This document shows, piece after piece, positions 12,001 to 27,300 of a DNA stretch of 64,000 nt (the first letter of the stretch is position 1; each line of letters begins with the position of its first letter). The stretch comes from Mansonella perstans (lineage: Eukaryota > Nematoda > Chromadorea > Rhabditida > Onchocercidae), in the NCBI GenBank assembly GCA_037074765.1, contig JBAMDO010000002.1, positions 124,001 through 188,000 on the forward strand, read 5' to 3'. The notes below the pieces were generated by a model. That model was not told where the DNA came from and did not search any database. It saw nothing but the letters and a program-made list of their open reading frames with translations. Made by a program: the position numbers and the translations under genes.

Positions 12001-14600
12001 TCTTTTCGAAGTCATTTTCAACGACAATTATAATAATAGTGACATTATAAATATCTAAAATTCAAAACAAAACCATTTCAATGATGAAATTCGGAAAAAG
12101 TATTTAATTATTTTGTAACAAAAATGGTGACATCATCATTTGGTAAACAACTTAATTAACCAGTCATTTACAGATATTTCCAGTTGAACTTTTAAAAATC
12201 AAAAAAATCGTCGGTTTGTTAAATATTTCGTAAAATTCAAGTTTACAAACTTGTAAAATAAAAATTTTTTCATCAAGAAGTTCAAAAAATCAAATCAGAT
12301 TCTTTTTTCCCGTTTAATAAATTAGTAGCTTTTTTTAACACGGAATTTAATAAACTTAAAAAGAAAAATTCAATTTTAGATGGCAAAAACTTTCTCAGAA
12401 ATATTTCGAGTTGATAGTTTTTTATTTTTGGAAATATAATATTTTTTTTCGAAATGAAAAATTGTAAATTAAAATTCTAATCCATTATAAATAAACAAAT
12501 GTAATCGTGTTATCTGTTTCTTTCGGAATGAATTCAATGAATTCAATCGTACATCTCCAATGAGATTATTTTCTTTGTTATTGTTGCACTTTCATAACAA
12601 AGAAACTGAAATTGGAATTGCTAACTGTATTAAACTAATAAAATAGGAGTAATGTAAGCGCAAATATAAAAATAAACAATAATATGAATATAAACAAAAA
12701 CAACTTTTTTTTATTTCAAAAAATCAAATTTCTAAAATAATTGTCGGTGGAAGGGTCATAGATTATAGAGTCTATAAACATTGTCCGGAACCCGTTATAT
12801 AGAATTTCAAACATTTTCCACTCAGTTTTTATGCACGCTAATGAACAAGGACTTACAAATAGCTTACAAATAGTATATATTTTACGCCAATTTTATATTT
12901 CGAATAATAAAACAATTATAACATATCTTTTAAAAAATTTGATTAATTTGAATTGTGTAAGAGTTTATGCTCTTTTTCCTTTTTTTAAAATCTATTCCTG
13001 AATGACCTTGCATACAAATAAGATCGCCCAGGAACAGGTATTGTCTTTCTTTTTGGGCTCGGCAAGAAATCAAATTTCAAATCAGTTCCTTGCATTGTAA
13101 ATAACGAAAACGTAAATAACGAAAACGTGGCAAATTTTGAAGGCTTAAAATTACTAAAAAATACTGAATGATTTGTAGAAATCTTATTTCTCAATAATCA
13201 AATTTTCACTTGCCCAACAAAACTAATTGATTAAATAGGTATAGTTAAAATGCAATGATTATTTGGTAATTTTTTCGAAATGACTTTTAAGATTTCGAAT
13301 CGCTTTCAACGTATATCATGTAATAATTGATAGCAACATAAAACATTTGATTATTAACTTCTAGTTGTTCATCATTGATCTATAATAAAGCAAAATATGA
13401 TTAACCAACTTTTGGAAAATTTATTAAAATTATCAAATTGTAGCAAAAAGAAATGTGAACTATGAAATATAAAAACAATAAATATAAAGTAATCAGATGG
13501 ACTCCGAGAAAGAAAGGAATTAAAAAATAATCTATTTATTTGAATAATTTAATAACTTCAGTAAATCGTGCCAATCTTTTAGTCAACTTTTTTTTAAAAG
13601 TTTTACGTAATTTCCATTGAATTAGATGATAATCTTGCTCTTATGCATTTGAAAAAAAAAAATCAAAATTTAAGAATGAAAATAACAGGTTCCAAAGAGT
13701 TCAATTTCATCTTCAGCCAATTGCAAAAATTTATTTCCTCATAGCAAAATCTGTTTCTTTTTTTTTAAAAAATTTAAAAAAAAAAGAAAACTGAAGAAAA
13801 AATCAATGAATCAATTATTTTTCTACCTTCAGGTATAACTTTGCAGGTATAACTTTCCTTTTTGATAACAGTATTGAATGAGTAAGAAAAGAAAAAAGAA
13901 AATTTAATTTTAAAACATTTCTATCGTTATAGAGATTGGACGCGGTAGCGTTACCGTTACCTGTCAACAGATGTCATCAATATCGCTACTATATAAGCAA
14001 ATAATTTTTTTGTAGTTTCAATTCGTCTTTTATTTCTTAAAAACATCCTCCTTTTTTTTTGAAAAAAGGAAGAAAACTTTGAAAATTAATTTTTCAATTC
14101 GAAACATTGTGTTATTTCTTGTACAACATTTAATTTAAAAAAAGCAACAGTTTGATTTTCAGTTCGAATAAATTAATCAAAAATAATTTAGCAAATTACT
14201 TGAGTACTAATAATTAAGAAATATTATTGAATTAAAGTGGTGCAATGGATGCAAGAAATATGAATGAATTAAATTAAATTTGCAATAAATTTAGTTTTGT
14301 TATCATTTTAATTCAATTTCATTCTAAAAATTTTAAACTAAAGTTGTTACTGAGCGTAAATTTAGTCAGTAAAAATAAAACTGAATTAATTTTAGCTTAA
14401 ATTCAGTCAGTAAAAATAAAACTGAATTAATATTATTCTTCTCAAACCTTTTGATGTTTCTTATTACTAATATTAATGAAACCTGATTAGGAAGATTTAT
14501 ACCAAGAACAATAAGTGGTATTAGCCAATGCGACGTAATCGCTAATTTATAATTTAATAATAATTAAGCAGCTTACAGTTCATTTTTAATTTTACTATCA
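9040..14600. other. Long region between divergent collagen genes, no gene supported
   Basis: This 5.6-kb AT-rich region separates two collagen genes transcribed away from each other and so presumably contains both promoters. The longest frame, 9,673-10,104 (plus), is hydrophobic and rich in F, I, L and S with no motif; it is probably chance. Short direct repeats occur at 10,504-10,547 (a word including ATTACATTGGAGAAGTGTT twice), 10,919-10,981 (GGATTTCAATAAT twice), 13,840-13,860 and 14,345-14,432. Confidence 0.5.
14345..14432. repeat. Two-copy tandem repeat upstream of the plus-strand collagen
   Basis: A unit of roughly 45 bases containing GTCAGTAAAAATAAAACTG followed by AATTAAT is repeated twice, about 190 bases upstream of the collagen start at 14,618. 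The proximal-promoter position makes a regulatory effect possible, but nothing in the sequence proves one. Confidence 0.6.
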
Positions 14601-14617
14601 TTATTTTTTGGATAGAG

Positions 14618-16222
<1,605 letters not shown>

Positions 16223-17705
16223 ATAAACTAAAATATCAGTGCTTCATTTATTTTCACTACGGATCTACCCGTTGTAAAGATCAGATGATGAAAATTCAAT
16301 AAAGAATTACATCGGTATTTTTTGCATTTAAATAACTTATAAAAGTTCAAAAAATGAACTGGGCAAATCAAATTCAAGTTTGAAAAATAAATCAAAGTTC
16401 ATGGTTAAAGTTCAGAAGTGATTGTTGGAAATATGTGGAAAGTTGTCAAATAAATGGTATGTAATTTTTTAACTCAAAGTTCCAAAAAATTAAAGAAAAA
16501 CAATTTTGCTAATTTCAAATTTCAAATTTTATAAATGGATTTCATGTTTTTCTTTGGTGAATTTTGATTTTTAATTAAAGTATATGCAATTTTCATGCAT
16601 CAGAAAATGCACAATAATAATCAAAAAATCGCAAAAACATTCAAAATTAATTTGAAAACAAAAATTAATTTAAGCAAAGGATGAAAAAGATAGCCATTTG
16701 GAATGAACAAATTAGCAAGCATTTAATTAGAAATGTTTTTTCATGCCAATATTTTTGTTCATTCAGGTAAACTATTCAGAACTTCTGCCGTCATTTCACC
16801 GTGAAAACGAAATTTTCCGCATAATATTTTTTAAGTCAAAAAATGGCTTTTTAACTTTATCATTTCTTTAAATCAAATTTCAAATAACAAACAGCTTATT
16901 GTTCTAATAAAAACACTGGTAATGAAGAAAAACAGAAAGAGAGGGAGATAGAAGGAGGAAGGCAGAGTGCAAAAATTGAAATGAAAATGAAAGTGATGGA
17001 TAAAATGAAATAAATATGAAATGTCTGAGTAAGCTATAATTAATTGCATCTGATCGCAGTTGAAATATTAAATTTTCAATTATTTGAAACATTCATTTTC
17101 CAATGATTACTTCATTTCCTTCTTTTTTTTATTTCTTCTCATTTTTAAATTTCAATTTGTTCTCTTTTTTTGATCCAAAAAAAAAAAAAAAAAAAAAAAT
17201 TGAATGTCCCAGAAGAAAAAAATTGCTGTAACAAAAGATTTGAATTTATGGAAATAAAGGAATGAAAAAGTGAATTTTTCTTTGTTTGCAAAATTTTCCG
17301 CTAGAGAGATGAAAAAGAAAAATGATCGAAAATGCTAAATGCTCGCAGTTGAATTTTCCAATTTGTTGAAATTTAAGATTTATCATTATCTCTTTGGTTT
17401 TAATCCTACTTTTTTTTTTATGCATTTTAAACATTTTTGATAAGTGCCAGATTTTTTGTTTTTGCTGTATGATTAGTTCATTGTACATAATGCATTGGAT
17501 GATATTTGATTTGAAGATATTTGGATGAAATTTGTCGCATTTGATTTGTAAATTTGAATTATTTCTTCTGCACAGTTATCTTTTTCTTTTTTCAATTTCA
17601 TACATTCATTTCTGAACAGAAATTTATCTGACGAACAATTCAGTAAATGAGAAATGAATATGTGTAGAAGAAATTGTTGAGAAATGAGAATTTTGTAAAC
17701 TCGCT
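16223..17705. other. Intergenic, no gene recognised
   Basis: The stretch holds the 3' flank of the collagen gene, then AT-rich sequence with a run of about 23 A residues near 17,177-17,199. The small minus-strand frames at 16,904-17,092 and 17,246-17,488 have no motif. Confidence 0.5.
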
Positions 17706-17709
17706 TGGA

Positions 17710-18095
17710 ATTAGTGAGAAAAGTTAAAGTTGATCCTTTATGTGATCTTTTCCTCTCTCACCTGTAATTAGTGAGAAAAGTTAAAGTTGATCCTTTATGT
17801 GATCTTTTCCTCTCTCACCTGTAATTAGTGAGAAAAGTTAAAGTTGATCCTTTATGTGATCTTTTCCTCTCTCACCTGTAATTAGTGAGAAAAGTTAAAG
17901 TTGATCCTTTATGTGATCTTTTCCTCTCTCACCTGTAATTAGTGAGAAAAGTTAAAGTTGATCCTTTATGTGATCTTTTCCTCTCTCACCTGTAATTAGT
18001 GAGAAAAGTTAAAGTTGATCCTTTATGTGATCTTTTCCTCTCTCACCTGTAATTAGTGAGAAAAGTTAAAGTTGATCCTTTATGTGATCTTTTTC
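17710..18095. repeat. 57-bp minisatellite, nearly seven copies
   Basis: A 57-base unit beginning ATTAGTGAGAAAAGTTAAAG starts at 17,710, 17,767, 17,824, 17,881, 17,938, 17,995 and 18,052. Copies are nearly identical; the last breaks down near 18,095. Each unit has inward-facing arms (GTGAGAAAAG and CTTTTCCTCTCTCAC) that could pair with a small bulge, and an inner GATCCTTTATGTGATC with GATC at both ends. It lies upstream of the RING-finger gene and has no coding signal. Confidence 0.97.
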
Positions 18096-18668
18096 TCTCT
18101 CTAATCCTACAGTAATGTTATTGTAGTAGTATTGCAGTGATAGCCAAGAAGAGTAATAGAAGTAAAAGTAGCAGCAAATGAATGAAGCATTTAGTCATTA
18201 AAAAAAAACGAGCAATAAAGAGACTTGAAATCTCGATAGTCTAAATTACATTTCACTTTCAATCTCTTTCTCTCTCTCTCTCTTTTTTTGTGTAACAGTA
18301 CCTCTCTTCTATTTTTCTTTTCTATCTCTCATTCTCTCTCTACATATATTTCTATCAACTTATTATTACACTAAAATGAATGAAAAAGCTTTTCCAAAAA
18401 GCCACCATCACTGTCACTTTTTTGTTTTTCTCTTTCTTCTCTTGTAATTCCCAACTAAATCTGCGAGAATTTCGCACAATTTTAAAATATTAATTTTTAT
18501 TTTTGAAATTTTGTTTACTTTTTTGAATTTTATCATTTTCTGTTTCTGTATGTAAGAAAAGCAAATAAAATTTAACATAACTTTATTTCTAACTCTTCTT
18601 TAAAATGCTATAAATTTGTTTGTTGTTTTAACCATTGTTTATTTATTTTAGAAATAACGTGAAAGCAA

Positions 18669-21600
18669 ATGATTTCAATGAAGAATGACGATATATTACA
18701 TAGATCATCGTCATCACCATTGTCATCAGTGTCGAATGCAAGTGACAGCAGTGGTCCTTCGTTGTGTCAAGTAAGTATGGTTTCAATCAAATGATTCATA
18801 AATGTTCATTTTAAAATAATCATTACATATAAACCTGATAAAATTCGATGATATCAAGCATTTGTTATCTGTTCTTAATCATTATACCTGAAAATGTAGT
18901 TTCAGTTTTTAATAATTTTATAAGTGAAACAAAATGAAAAAGGCAAAAAAAAACAATTGATTAAAAAATTATTTTTATTCCTACTCAATTTTCGAAATCA
19001 ATGGTGATTTTGGTGAGCATTCCGGAAAATTATCATCGTTATCGTTTTTACTTGTATCATTATCAGTGTCATGATTAATTACTGACAGTAATATTATTAT
19101 TAATTTGCTCTGACTGTGGTGGGAAACATGCATGATTTATTTATACTGATGGATTACATTCTAACTTATAACCTTGACCTAAATATCAAATATTAAAATA
19201 TCATCATATGTCATCATATTTTTTGTAGATTTTTGAACGTTTCATCTTCAAGCTTTTCTACCATAGTTAGAAAGTAATTATCAAATTTTCTTCGGAAAGA
19301 AATAAATAATTACTGACAAATTGGTGACATCCTCATGAATGCAAAACAAAAAGAAATTTTGATTAATAATTTTTCTTTTCAAACCAAACATTTCCTTTTA
19401 TGACGTTTAGGATTTATTGTTGGTAATTTTTACCAATCTTATGGTTTTGCAAAAAGATAAAGCTATTTACAAAGTGATAAATATTTTGCTTGATTATGAA
19501 GAAGTGAATCAAGCTTAATTAATTAAATGAAGCTATTATGAGACTTAATGACCAATGAATTAAAAGCGTTTCTTCGAAAACTTTTCAAAAACCTTTTTTT
19601 TCCAATTTTTTGAACGCAAATTAAACTTCAGTAATTTAATTGAAAAAAGCGAAAGGAACGAAAAAATATTAAAAAGTTTATTAAATAATTTGTAAAAGAA
19701 AATCATTCAACAAAACGAATTAAATGCATTGGTAAAAAAAATTTGTTTAAATTTCAAAAAATTATATTTGTTCATTTTTTCGTTTCAATTTAATATTAGA
19801 TGAAATGCAAAATTATTTTACAAAGTAGACAATAATGTTTAAGCATAATTTGATTTATTTTTTCCTTTCCTTTCAAATTTACTTTCAGGTTTGCTTCGAA
19901 CCATTCCAGCAAAATGTTCGCATCCCAAAACTTTTGCCTTGCGGTCATAGCTTTTGCAATAATTGTATTGCCGCTTTAAAATTTAATTCTGTCTGCACAT
20001 GCAAATGTCCGATATGTCGTCATGCATTTCCAATACAGTGTGACACAAAATTTCCAATCAATTACAGTTTGCTTGGTTTGTTTGTTTGTTTTTTCTTTTC
20101 TTTAACAAAATTAATTGAATTAAGATCGTAATTGTAATTAAGATTAAAATTTTCTTTTATATTCTTTTTTCTTTTTTTTCCTTGATTTTTGGAAGATCTC
20201 CATTTTTAATTGTATTGAATTGAATCTTAATTAATAATCGAAATAACATTCGTCATGTTGCTGTGGACGAAGAATTAAACCTTGACTTACAAAAGAAGTT
20301 TTCGTGGATTTTCTGATTTAATCGATTTTTAGATCCATAGTTTAATCTAATTGCGATTCGCTGAACTAAATGATTCATTTTTCATCTTTATTTCGTTTAT
20401 TTATTTTTCTTAATTTTACATGTAATGCAAATCCACTAAAAGATTTTCTTCATCGAAGCTAAACCCAATTCTAATTTATGTGAAAGATTACAACAATGAA
20501 TTCAGTTTGATATCAGATGGACTAAATTAAAAAATTTTAAATAAATCCAAATTTTAACAAATAATTACGAGTCAAGTAAAAATTTTTATAAATAAAATAA
20601 ATCGAATACAGTCCTTTCAAATTTTTTGAAATTTTTGCTACAAATCATTTCTTATGCGGAAAATTTTTCATCCACTTTAATTAAAAAGTTTTATTAAAAT
20701 TTTTATTTCAATATAGAATATAAAAATGTTGCTTATACAAATATTAATGAAATGATAGGAAGCATAATTGCTTAATTAGTGAAAACGATAGAAATTCGAC
20801 GCATTCTTATTAGCAATCATTATTTACAAAATTTTCAATAACCTAAATTTTCTCACATAATTCCATTATTCGTATACAAATTATTACCAGGCATTAATCT
20901 TATCATTATTATGAAATTATGAATGCTATAAATTTATCATCACTAAGGAATTATTATCACTATAAGTATATTATCATCCTAACATTATCACTACTACAAA
21001 ATGATCATTGATGTCACTTCATCACCATTATTCTATCTTTACCATAGCTAACAACAAATGGAACTTCATCAGAATTTTCACACTTGCGTTGCTTGAACGA
21101 ATAGATGAGAGAGAGGAATTCGAATATTAGCTGAAATGATTTCAAAGTGAACATTAAATGAGTTTTCGTTCATTCAGTAATCATTGTAACCAACAAAATT
21201 GCTAATCATTGTGAATTTGATTTTCATACAGAATTTTCAAATGTAAAATTGAATTTTAATCTATCCGTATGCTTTGTGTATTTTTAATTTTGGTTTCAAC
21301 ATTAAAAATTAGAATTATTTTCCATTCTATTAATTCTTAATTTTGAATTTAACAATATTTCAGTGTTCTACCGAAAACATTACACTTTCCATTGTTATCA
21401 TCGTTATCATCTCTGAGCTCACTCCTTCAATCAATCATATCAGCAATCACTTTAACCCAATTATTCATCCCTCCTTTTTTCATTAGCAAAGAAAAAAATT
21501 CCAGCCAATATAGTCTACAATCTATCCAATAAAATCTATTAATTAATTCGATCATCATTTAACTTCCGTTTATCTTCTAATCTTATTATCGTTTAGTCTT

Positions 21601-23838
21601 ATTATCTCATCTTTTAGTCTGAGAATATATCTGATCTAATCCTTAATCTTCTGGAAATTTATTTGTCACCTAATGGAAGAACAACAAGATTTTGTTGGAC
21701 AAAAAAAAAAAAAAAGGAAAAAGAAAAAACTTTGGAAGGAAAAGAAGAAAGGAATGTCTTCTCTTGATTCTTGTGTTAACAATTGAATTTTTTTTTTAAA
21801 TGAAAGGTTATACGAACAGAATGAAATATTTGGAAACGTGTTGACTGTGCGATACTCAATGAATTTAAGCCATTCATTCACAATTCCATTTCATAATCCC
21901 GCCGTTACTCTATCCACTGAACAATCATTTGTTTTGGCAAAAAAATAATGTCTTGACAAGAAGATTGGGAACAACCGGGAAAAGAATTGGTTGTAAAAGA
22001 ACGACAATAGCCATCAAAATTCAATTTATCCTTATCAATTTGTACCTTACTATCAGGTGACTGTACTTTTCTCTTTTTCTTTGCTTATCATTCTAAATTT
22101 TTTTTAATTAATTTTTTTCTCAATGATTTTTATACTTTTTTTATGAAAGTTTTATTGAAAACAAATTGACATTTCTTTATTGATTATCATATGATGAAGA
22201 AAGAGTTACTAATAGTAATCATTATCAGCAATTCAAATGATTCACTTTTTATATAACTCAATAAGCTGATGCCATATTAGTTTATGTTATCATTATCTTT
22301 TTTCCTCAACTGAATTTTCACTCTAGGATGAGGATGAGGTGTCCTGTTTGTATTTTGATCGATTTATGAATTCTGGATTACAGTTTTTTTCCCCTTGCTC
22401 TCTTCCTTGTTTCAATTTTCAATAAATTTCGATTACAGCCATTCCATTTTTTTACCATTTAACATTAACAGGATGCTAATGCTATTGCGATATTCTAAAC
22501 ACAAATAACAAAAAATTTTGAAGCGCAAAAGATTAAATGAATTAAAAAGTTTACAAAAGAAATGGAGTAATTCATTTAAAAATAGTGGTGAAGAGAGAAG
22601 GAGAGAGAATGATAAAATAAGGCAAAAGTTGAGAAGAGACTGAAAGATTAGTGAAATATTAGAGAAATGATGTATTGCAGAGGACTGAGAAAACATATGA
22701 AAAATTAAAAAGTTCTAGCTATATCAAAGATTTGAAATAAAAATTTATGAGAAACAATACTATTATGGAATGAGAGAAAAAAAGAAAAAAAAACTTCACA
22801 AAGTACTATTTGTGAATGCGGTAAACATAACAGTATTAATAAAGTTAAAATAGTTGTGCTACGTGAAAGGTACGTGATATAACGGCTTTTAGTTTATTCG
22901 TGCCTACGTATAAAGCACGTGAGATTCTGTTTTTAATATAAGGTTTGTTGAGAAATTGCCTTTTTGCAATGTTTTTGAATTTCATATTTGTTCTTGTCTA
23001 TGTACTCTGCACATGAGATTCTATCTGTGTAATAACACACGATTTGTTCTTATTCACGTGTGGATTCACGTAAGGAGTGAAATTCTGTACAAAGGAAGTT
23101 TTGAATTTACAATAAGTTTACAGTAAGTTTGTAAAAATCGTTTTTGCAAGATCAGCTTATAAAATGCTTGAAATTGTTACTGTAAAGTAATATAAATGAA
23201 ATTTAACTTCAACATTCTAATAAATTCAAATAAATTATTTTTACTAAAGCAGTTATATTTCCATTGAAAAAGTTTACAAAAAGAAATGAAGTATTCAAAA
23301 TTTCCAATAAAATCTTATATTCTCTTGGAATTATTTAAATTTTAAACTTCTCTCTCTTTTCCAGGATAACTTGTGGCAAAATGTAAATGAAATTAGAGGA
23401 GGAGAGAGAGAGAGGGAGAACAAAAGAGAAAAAGAAGGAGACGAAGAGAGAGAGAGAACAAAAGAGAAAAAGAAGGAAACGAAGAGAGAGAGAACAAAAG
23501 AGAAGAAGAAGGAGACGAAGAGAGAGAGAACAAAAGAGAAAAAGAAGGAAACGAAGAGAGAGAGAGAACAAAAGAGAAAAAGAAGGAAACGAAGAGAGAG
23601 AGAGAACAAAAGAGAAAAAGAAGGAGACGAAGAGAGAGAATGAGAGAAAGAAGGTATTGGACAGTTATAGAATCACCATAGCATGTATTGGTTAAAATGA
23701 AATGGTCATTTATTGATTTTTAAAATTTGTTGCTAATCATTTTTAGTGAAGGCTTATTTATTATTATATAATAATAACATATTCAAAATTTATGCTAATT
23801 CACATGATAGTACAATATTTAAAGAGGGAGAAAAGAAA

Positions 23839-23878
<40 letters not shown>

Positions 23879-24311
23879 TGGAAATATCAGGTCGTAATAT
23901 GATTATAGTTTATTTAAACATTTCGCATCACTATAACATGCTTATTTGACCTTTTGCATTTTCGGTCATTTTTATCCTTTTTATCTCTTTCTTTTTTTCT
24001 TTTTCCTCTCCTCCTTTTTCATTCTCCTTCCTTCTTCTACCTTAATTAGTTTATTCTATTTTTAATATTTTCAATTAATGAATTTGATTCCAATGAATGA
24101 GTAAATATTTAAGTGATAAAAGTCATTTCACTGTTAATTTTTATGAAAATTACTAATTGCTGCTTCTATTACACTATTACTGCTGTAGTATTATTTCTAC
24201 TTTAACAGTTTTACTATTACTGCTATCATCGTTAGGCCTTCAATTAAGGACAGAGTGCTGACACATTTAGGCCTTAGCAGTAATTACCCATGATATTCAA
24301 TACATAATTGA

Positions 24312-24346
<35 letters not shown>

Positions 24347-27300
24347 AGTCTTTTGTATGTATCTATATATGTGAATATTAAAGATAGAGAAAAGTGGACG
24401 ATGAATTGTTAATTTTGTTTACTTGAAAAGGGGACAATTTAAATGTCCAGTCGCTGATTTGTTTTGCAATTCTCCGTTATCAGCTGTCTTTACATTAAAT
24501 TTCAACTGTTATTATTATTGATCGAAATAGTAAATTTTAAATGCTCAATAAATTTATTATAATTCTTTAAAACATTTCTCTTTCACTTTAGAATTACGGA
24601 AGATAAAAGCCAAATTAGATGAACGCTGTTTAAATTCATATAATAAAAGAAACTATTGTTCACTGTTTGTTTATTCCTTCATTCCTTCCTTCCTGCCTTC
24701 TATTTCACAGTGTTTTTTTTTTCAATTAGCTTTAAAATCAATTCCAATATTTTATTTATATTTGTTCAATTAATTAGAAATAATTAAACAAAATAAAAAT
24801 TAAGTTTATGAAAACGATTGCAAACAAATCTGCAAATATATGTTAAATTCAGCTATTGAATTAATTTGACGGTTGATATTTTTTGGATTTCCTTCTTATT
24901 TCTCTTTTTTTTTTTTTGATTTTTCAGTTCAATTAAAAAAAAAGGAGAATAAATTGTGCTGTGAAATTTTTTCTTTCAAACTGAGCCTATGCTATAAATT
25001 AGCTAACAATTCTAAACATATACCATTTTGAATTTTAGTTTAAAAGTTACCCGAAATATATTTTGATTTATTATATTATATACATTACAAATTCAAACAT
25101 TTTTCAACAAACTTTTGAACTAAAATTCAGGATAATATACCTCTACTTAAGCATGAGACTTTATTGTATAGTATAATGTCGTTATCGAATATTTGTCACC
25201 AGTCACTTGCTTAGGCTGAAGCTTCACTGGGAAACATAATCGAGTACTTATTCCAATTCTTTCATCACTTTAGTTTACTTCTTTTTTCTGCATCAGATAG
25301 TTCACATTGCAATTACCGGTTTTTTCTTTTTTAATTTTATTTTGATTTATCAAATTTTTATTTAATTACCAAATTTTCATTTAATTTTTGCAGCCTTACA
25401 GTTCCATTGCTCTTCTTTTCCTCCAAAGCTTTTAATAATTCAAATTAATGAATAATTGAGATTATTATTTTTGCGCTTAAAAAAAAAAAGAAAAAAGTGC
25501 TCTTTTAGGAAAGAAAAAATAGGAAGAAATTTACTGCTTAAATAACTAAAATTAAATAGTTGTTTCCGTTTTAAAACTATGATGTCAGTTTTATATTTCA
25601 CATCCAATGATTTCATTTTTTGTAAATTAGGAAGAAAGAACTTTTAAAAAAATGAATTGGAATATTGAAAAATGGTTAAAATTAAATGATTGTTTTCGAT
25701 TTAAAATTCATGAATCAGTTTTTATTTTATGTTCGATTTCTCTTTTTTTTATGAAATGATAAAATTAAACTGTAAATTTCAGATTTACTTGATCACCTGC
25801 AATCATCAGCTATGACAAGAGGATCGCATGATGTGACATCGCAAAAGGAAACCATCGCATCATCTAAGGGCAGCAAATTGAAATCTTCAAAGATTCCACT
25901 CGGATCATCACGACTGTCACATTTATTGTCAAGGATTTCTCGAAAAGATAAGGTATCAACTTTTTAAATATTGCTCTGAAATATCCGAGTGGTAATTTCA
26001 ATTAAATCTATGAAATGGTTGAAAATATTATTGCAGCATTCAAATTTTATCCTTCATTCCATATAAATATTTAATTTTATCAGTCTAATATAATTCCGAT
26101 AAAATCGTTTTATAATATATTCTGGAAGGTATCAAATAATCCAATGTTAATGAAAATTTGCACAAAATTATTTAAATGATTGCAACGAGAATCCTGTCAT
26201 TTATCACTGATGATAGCATATTAATTATTATCATAAATTTAATATAATTTCAACTAATATCAGAATTTTTGACAAATTTAAGCATAAAAAAGAAATGAAC
26301 TTGTGGAATACAAAATTACTTAATAAGATGCCAATTAATTTCGTTTTTTTCTTTGAAAATAATATTGCTAATAATAAAATGTTTTGCTTCGTTTAATTTC
26401 TTTCAATTTCGAAATTGCTATTTCTAACTTTAAATGTTATTTTTCTTGACTCACTGAATTATGCGTTACACCATAAAAAGTTTTCTTTTTCATTTTGAAA
26501 TTTTTAGATGCTATCATCAATAATAAATGACAGGATTCTCGTTGTAATCATTTAAATAATTTTGTGTGAATTCATGACTGATCATTTGGGTCTGGGCCCA
26601 AAATATTGATCATTTTACTGAATTTACTACAAATATTCATACTTTTTTTTTTTTTGTAGAAAATATCAAATAACTACTACGTTCCTGCTGAACCACCATT
26701 CACAACAACTCCGGATATGTCAGCAGAAGAAGATGGCGTCGAAGTATCGTATGTTGAGACAGAAAGTGAAAATAACGATTCCGAAGATACTGTCCGGGTT
26801 GCTGATTGTGCTAATGCTGAAAATGCATCGAACAGGATGATTTATATCAATAGTGCTATTGTAGACGATTCAACAACATCAGCATCAGCGGAATATAGTG
26901 GTAGTTCCACATCTAGGAATACGAACCCTGAGGTCAGTTATCTCTAATTTAACTTCCTGATCATCAGTGCTTTAAATTGTTTTAATATCTATCACTTGTC
27001 AACTATCAAATATTTCAAGTGTTTAATAATTTTCCGATAAAAATTAATTAAAATTTATAACTTCCATTTTTCTGTCCTATTTTTTATAAACTTTAGTGCT
27101 ATCATATTAAAAATTTATAAACTTTTATTGCTTAGTGCTATTGTATTAAAAAGGAGGAAGAAAAGAGCAGTGAAGAAATAAATTCCGATGGAATGAAAAT
27201 CCAGATTCCTTTTTTGATAGCTTTTTTCCAATATTATTTATCATATCAGTACCGCTTAAAAATGTATGATATTTAACATAAATAGCTTTTTTCGTTTTTC

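Noticed and set aside
17710..18095. CRISPR-like array
   Set aside because: The repeat is contiguous, with no unique spacers between units, and the window is eukaryotic; it is a minisatellite.
23331..23695. Several overlapping long frames of repeated Arg/Glu/Lys or Ser/Leu/Phe peptides
   Set aside because: They arise because the GA-rich minisatellite is stop-free in all frames; no start context, conservation or splice structure supports coding.
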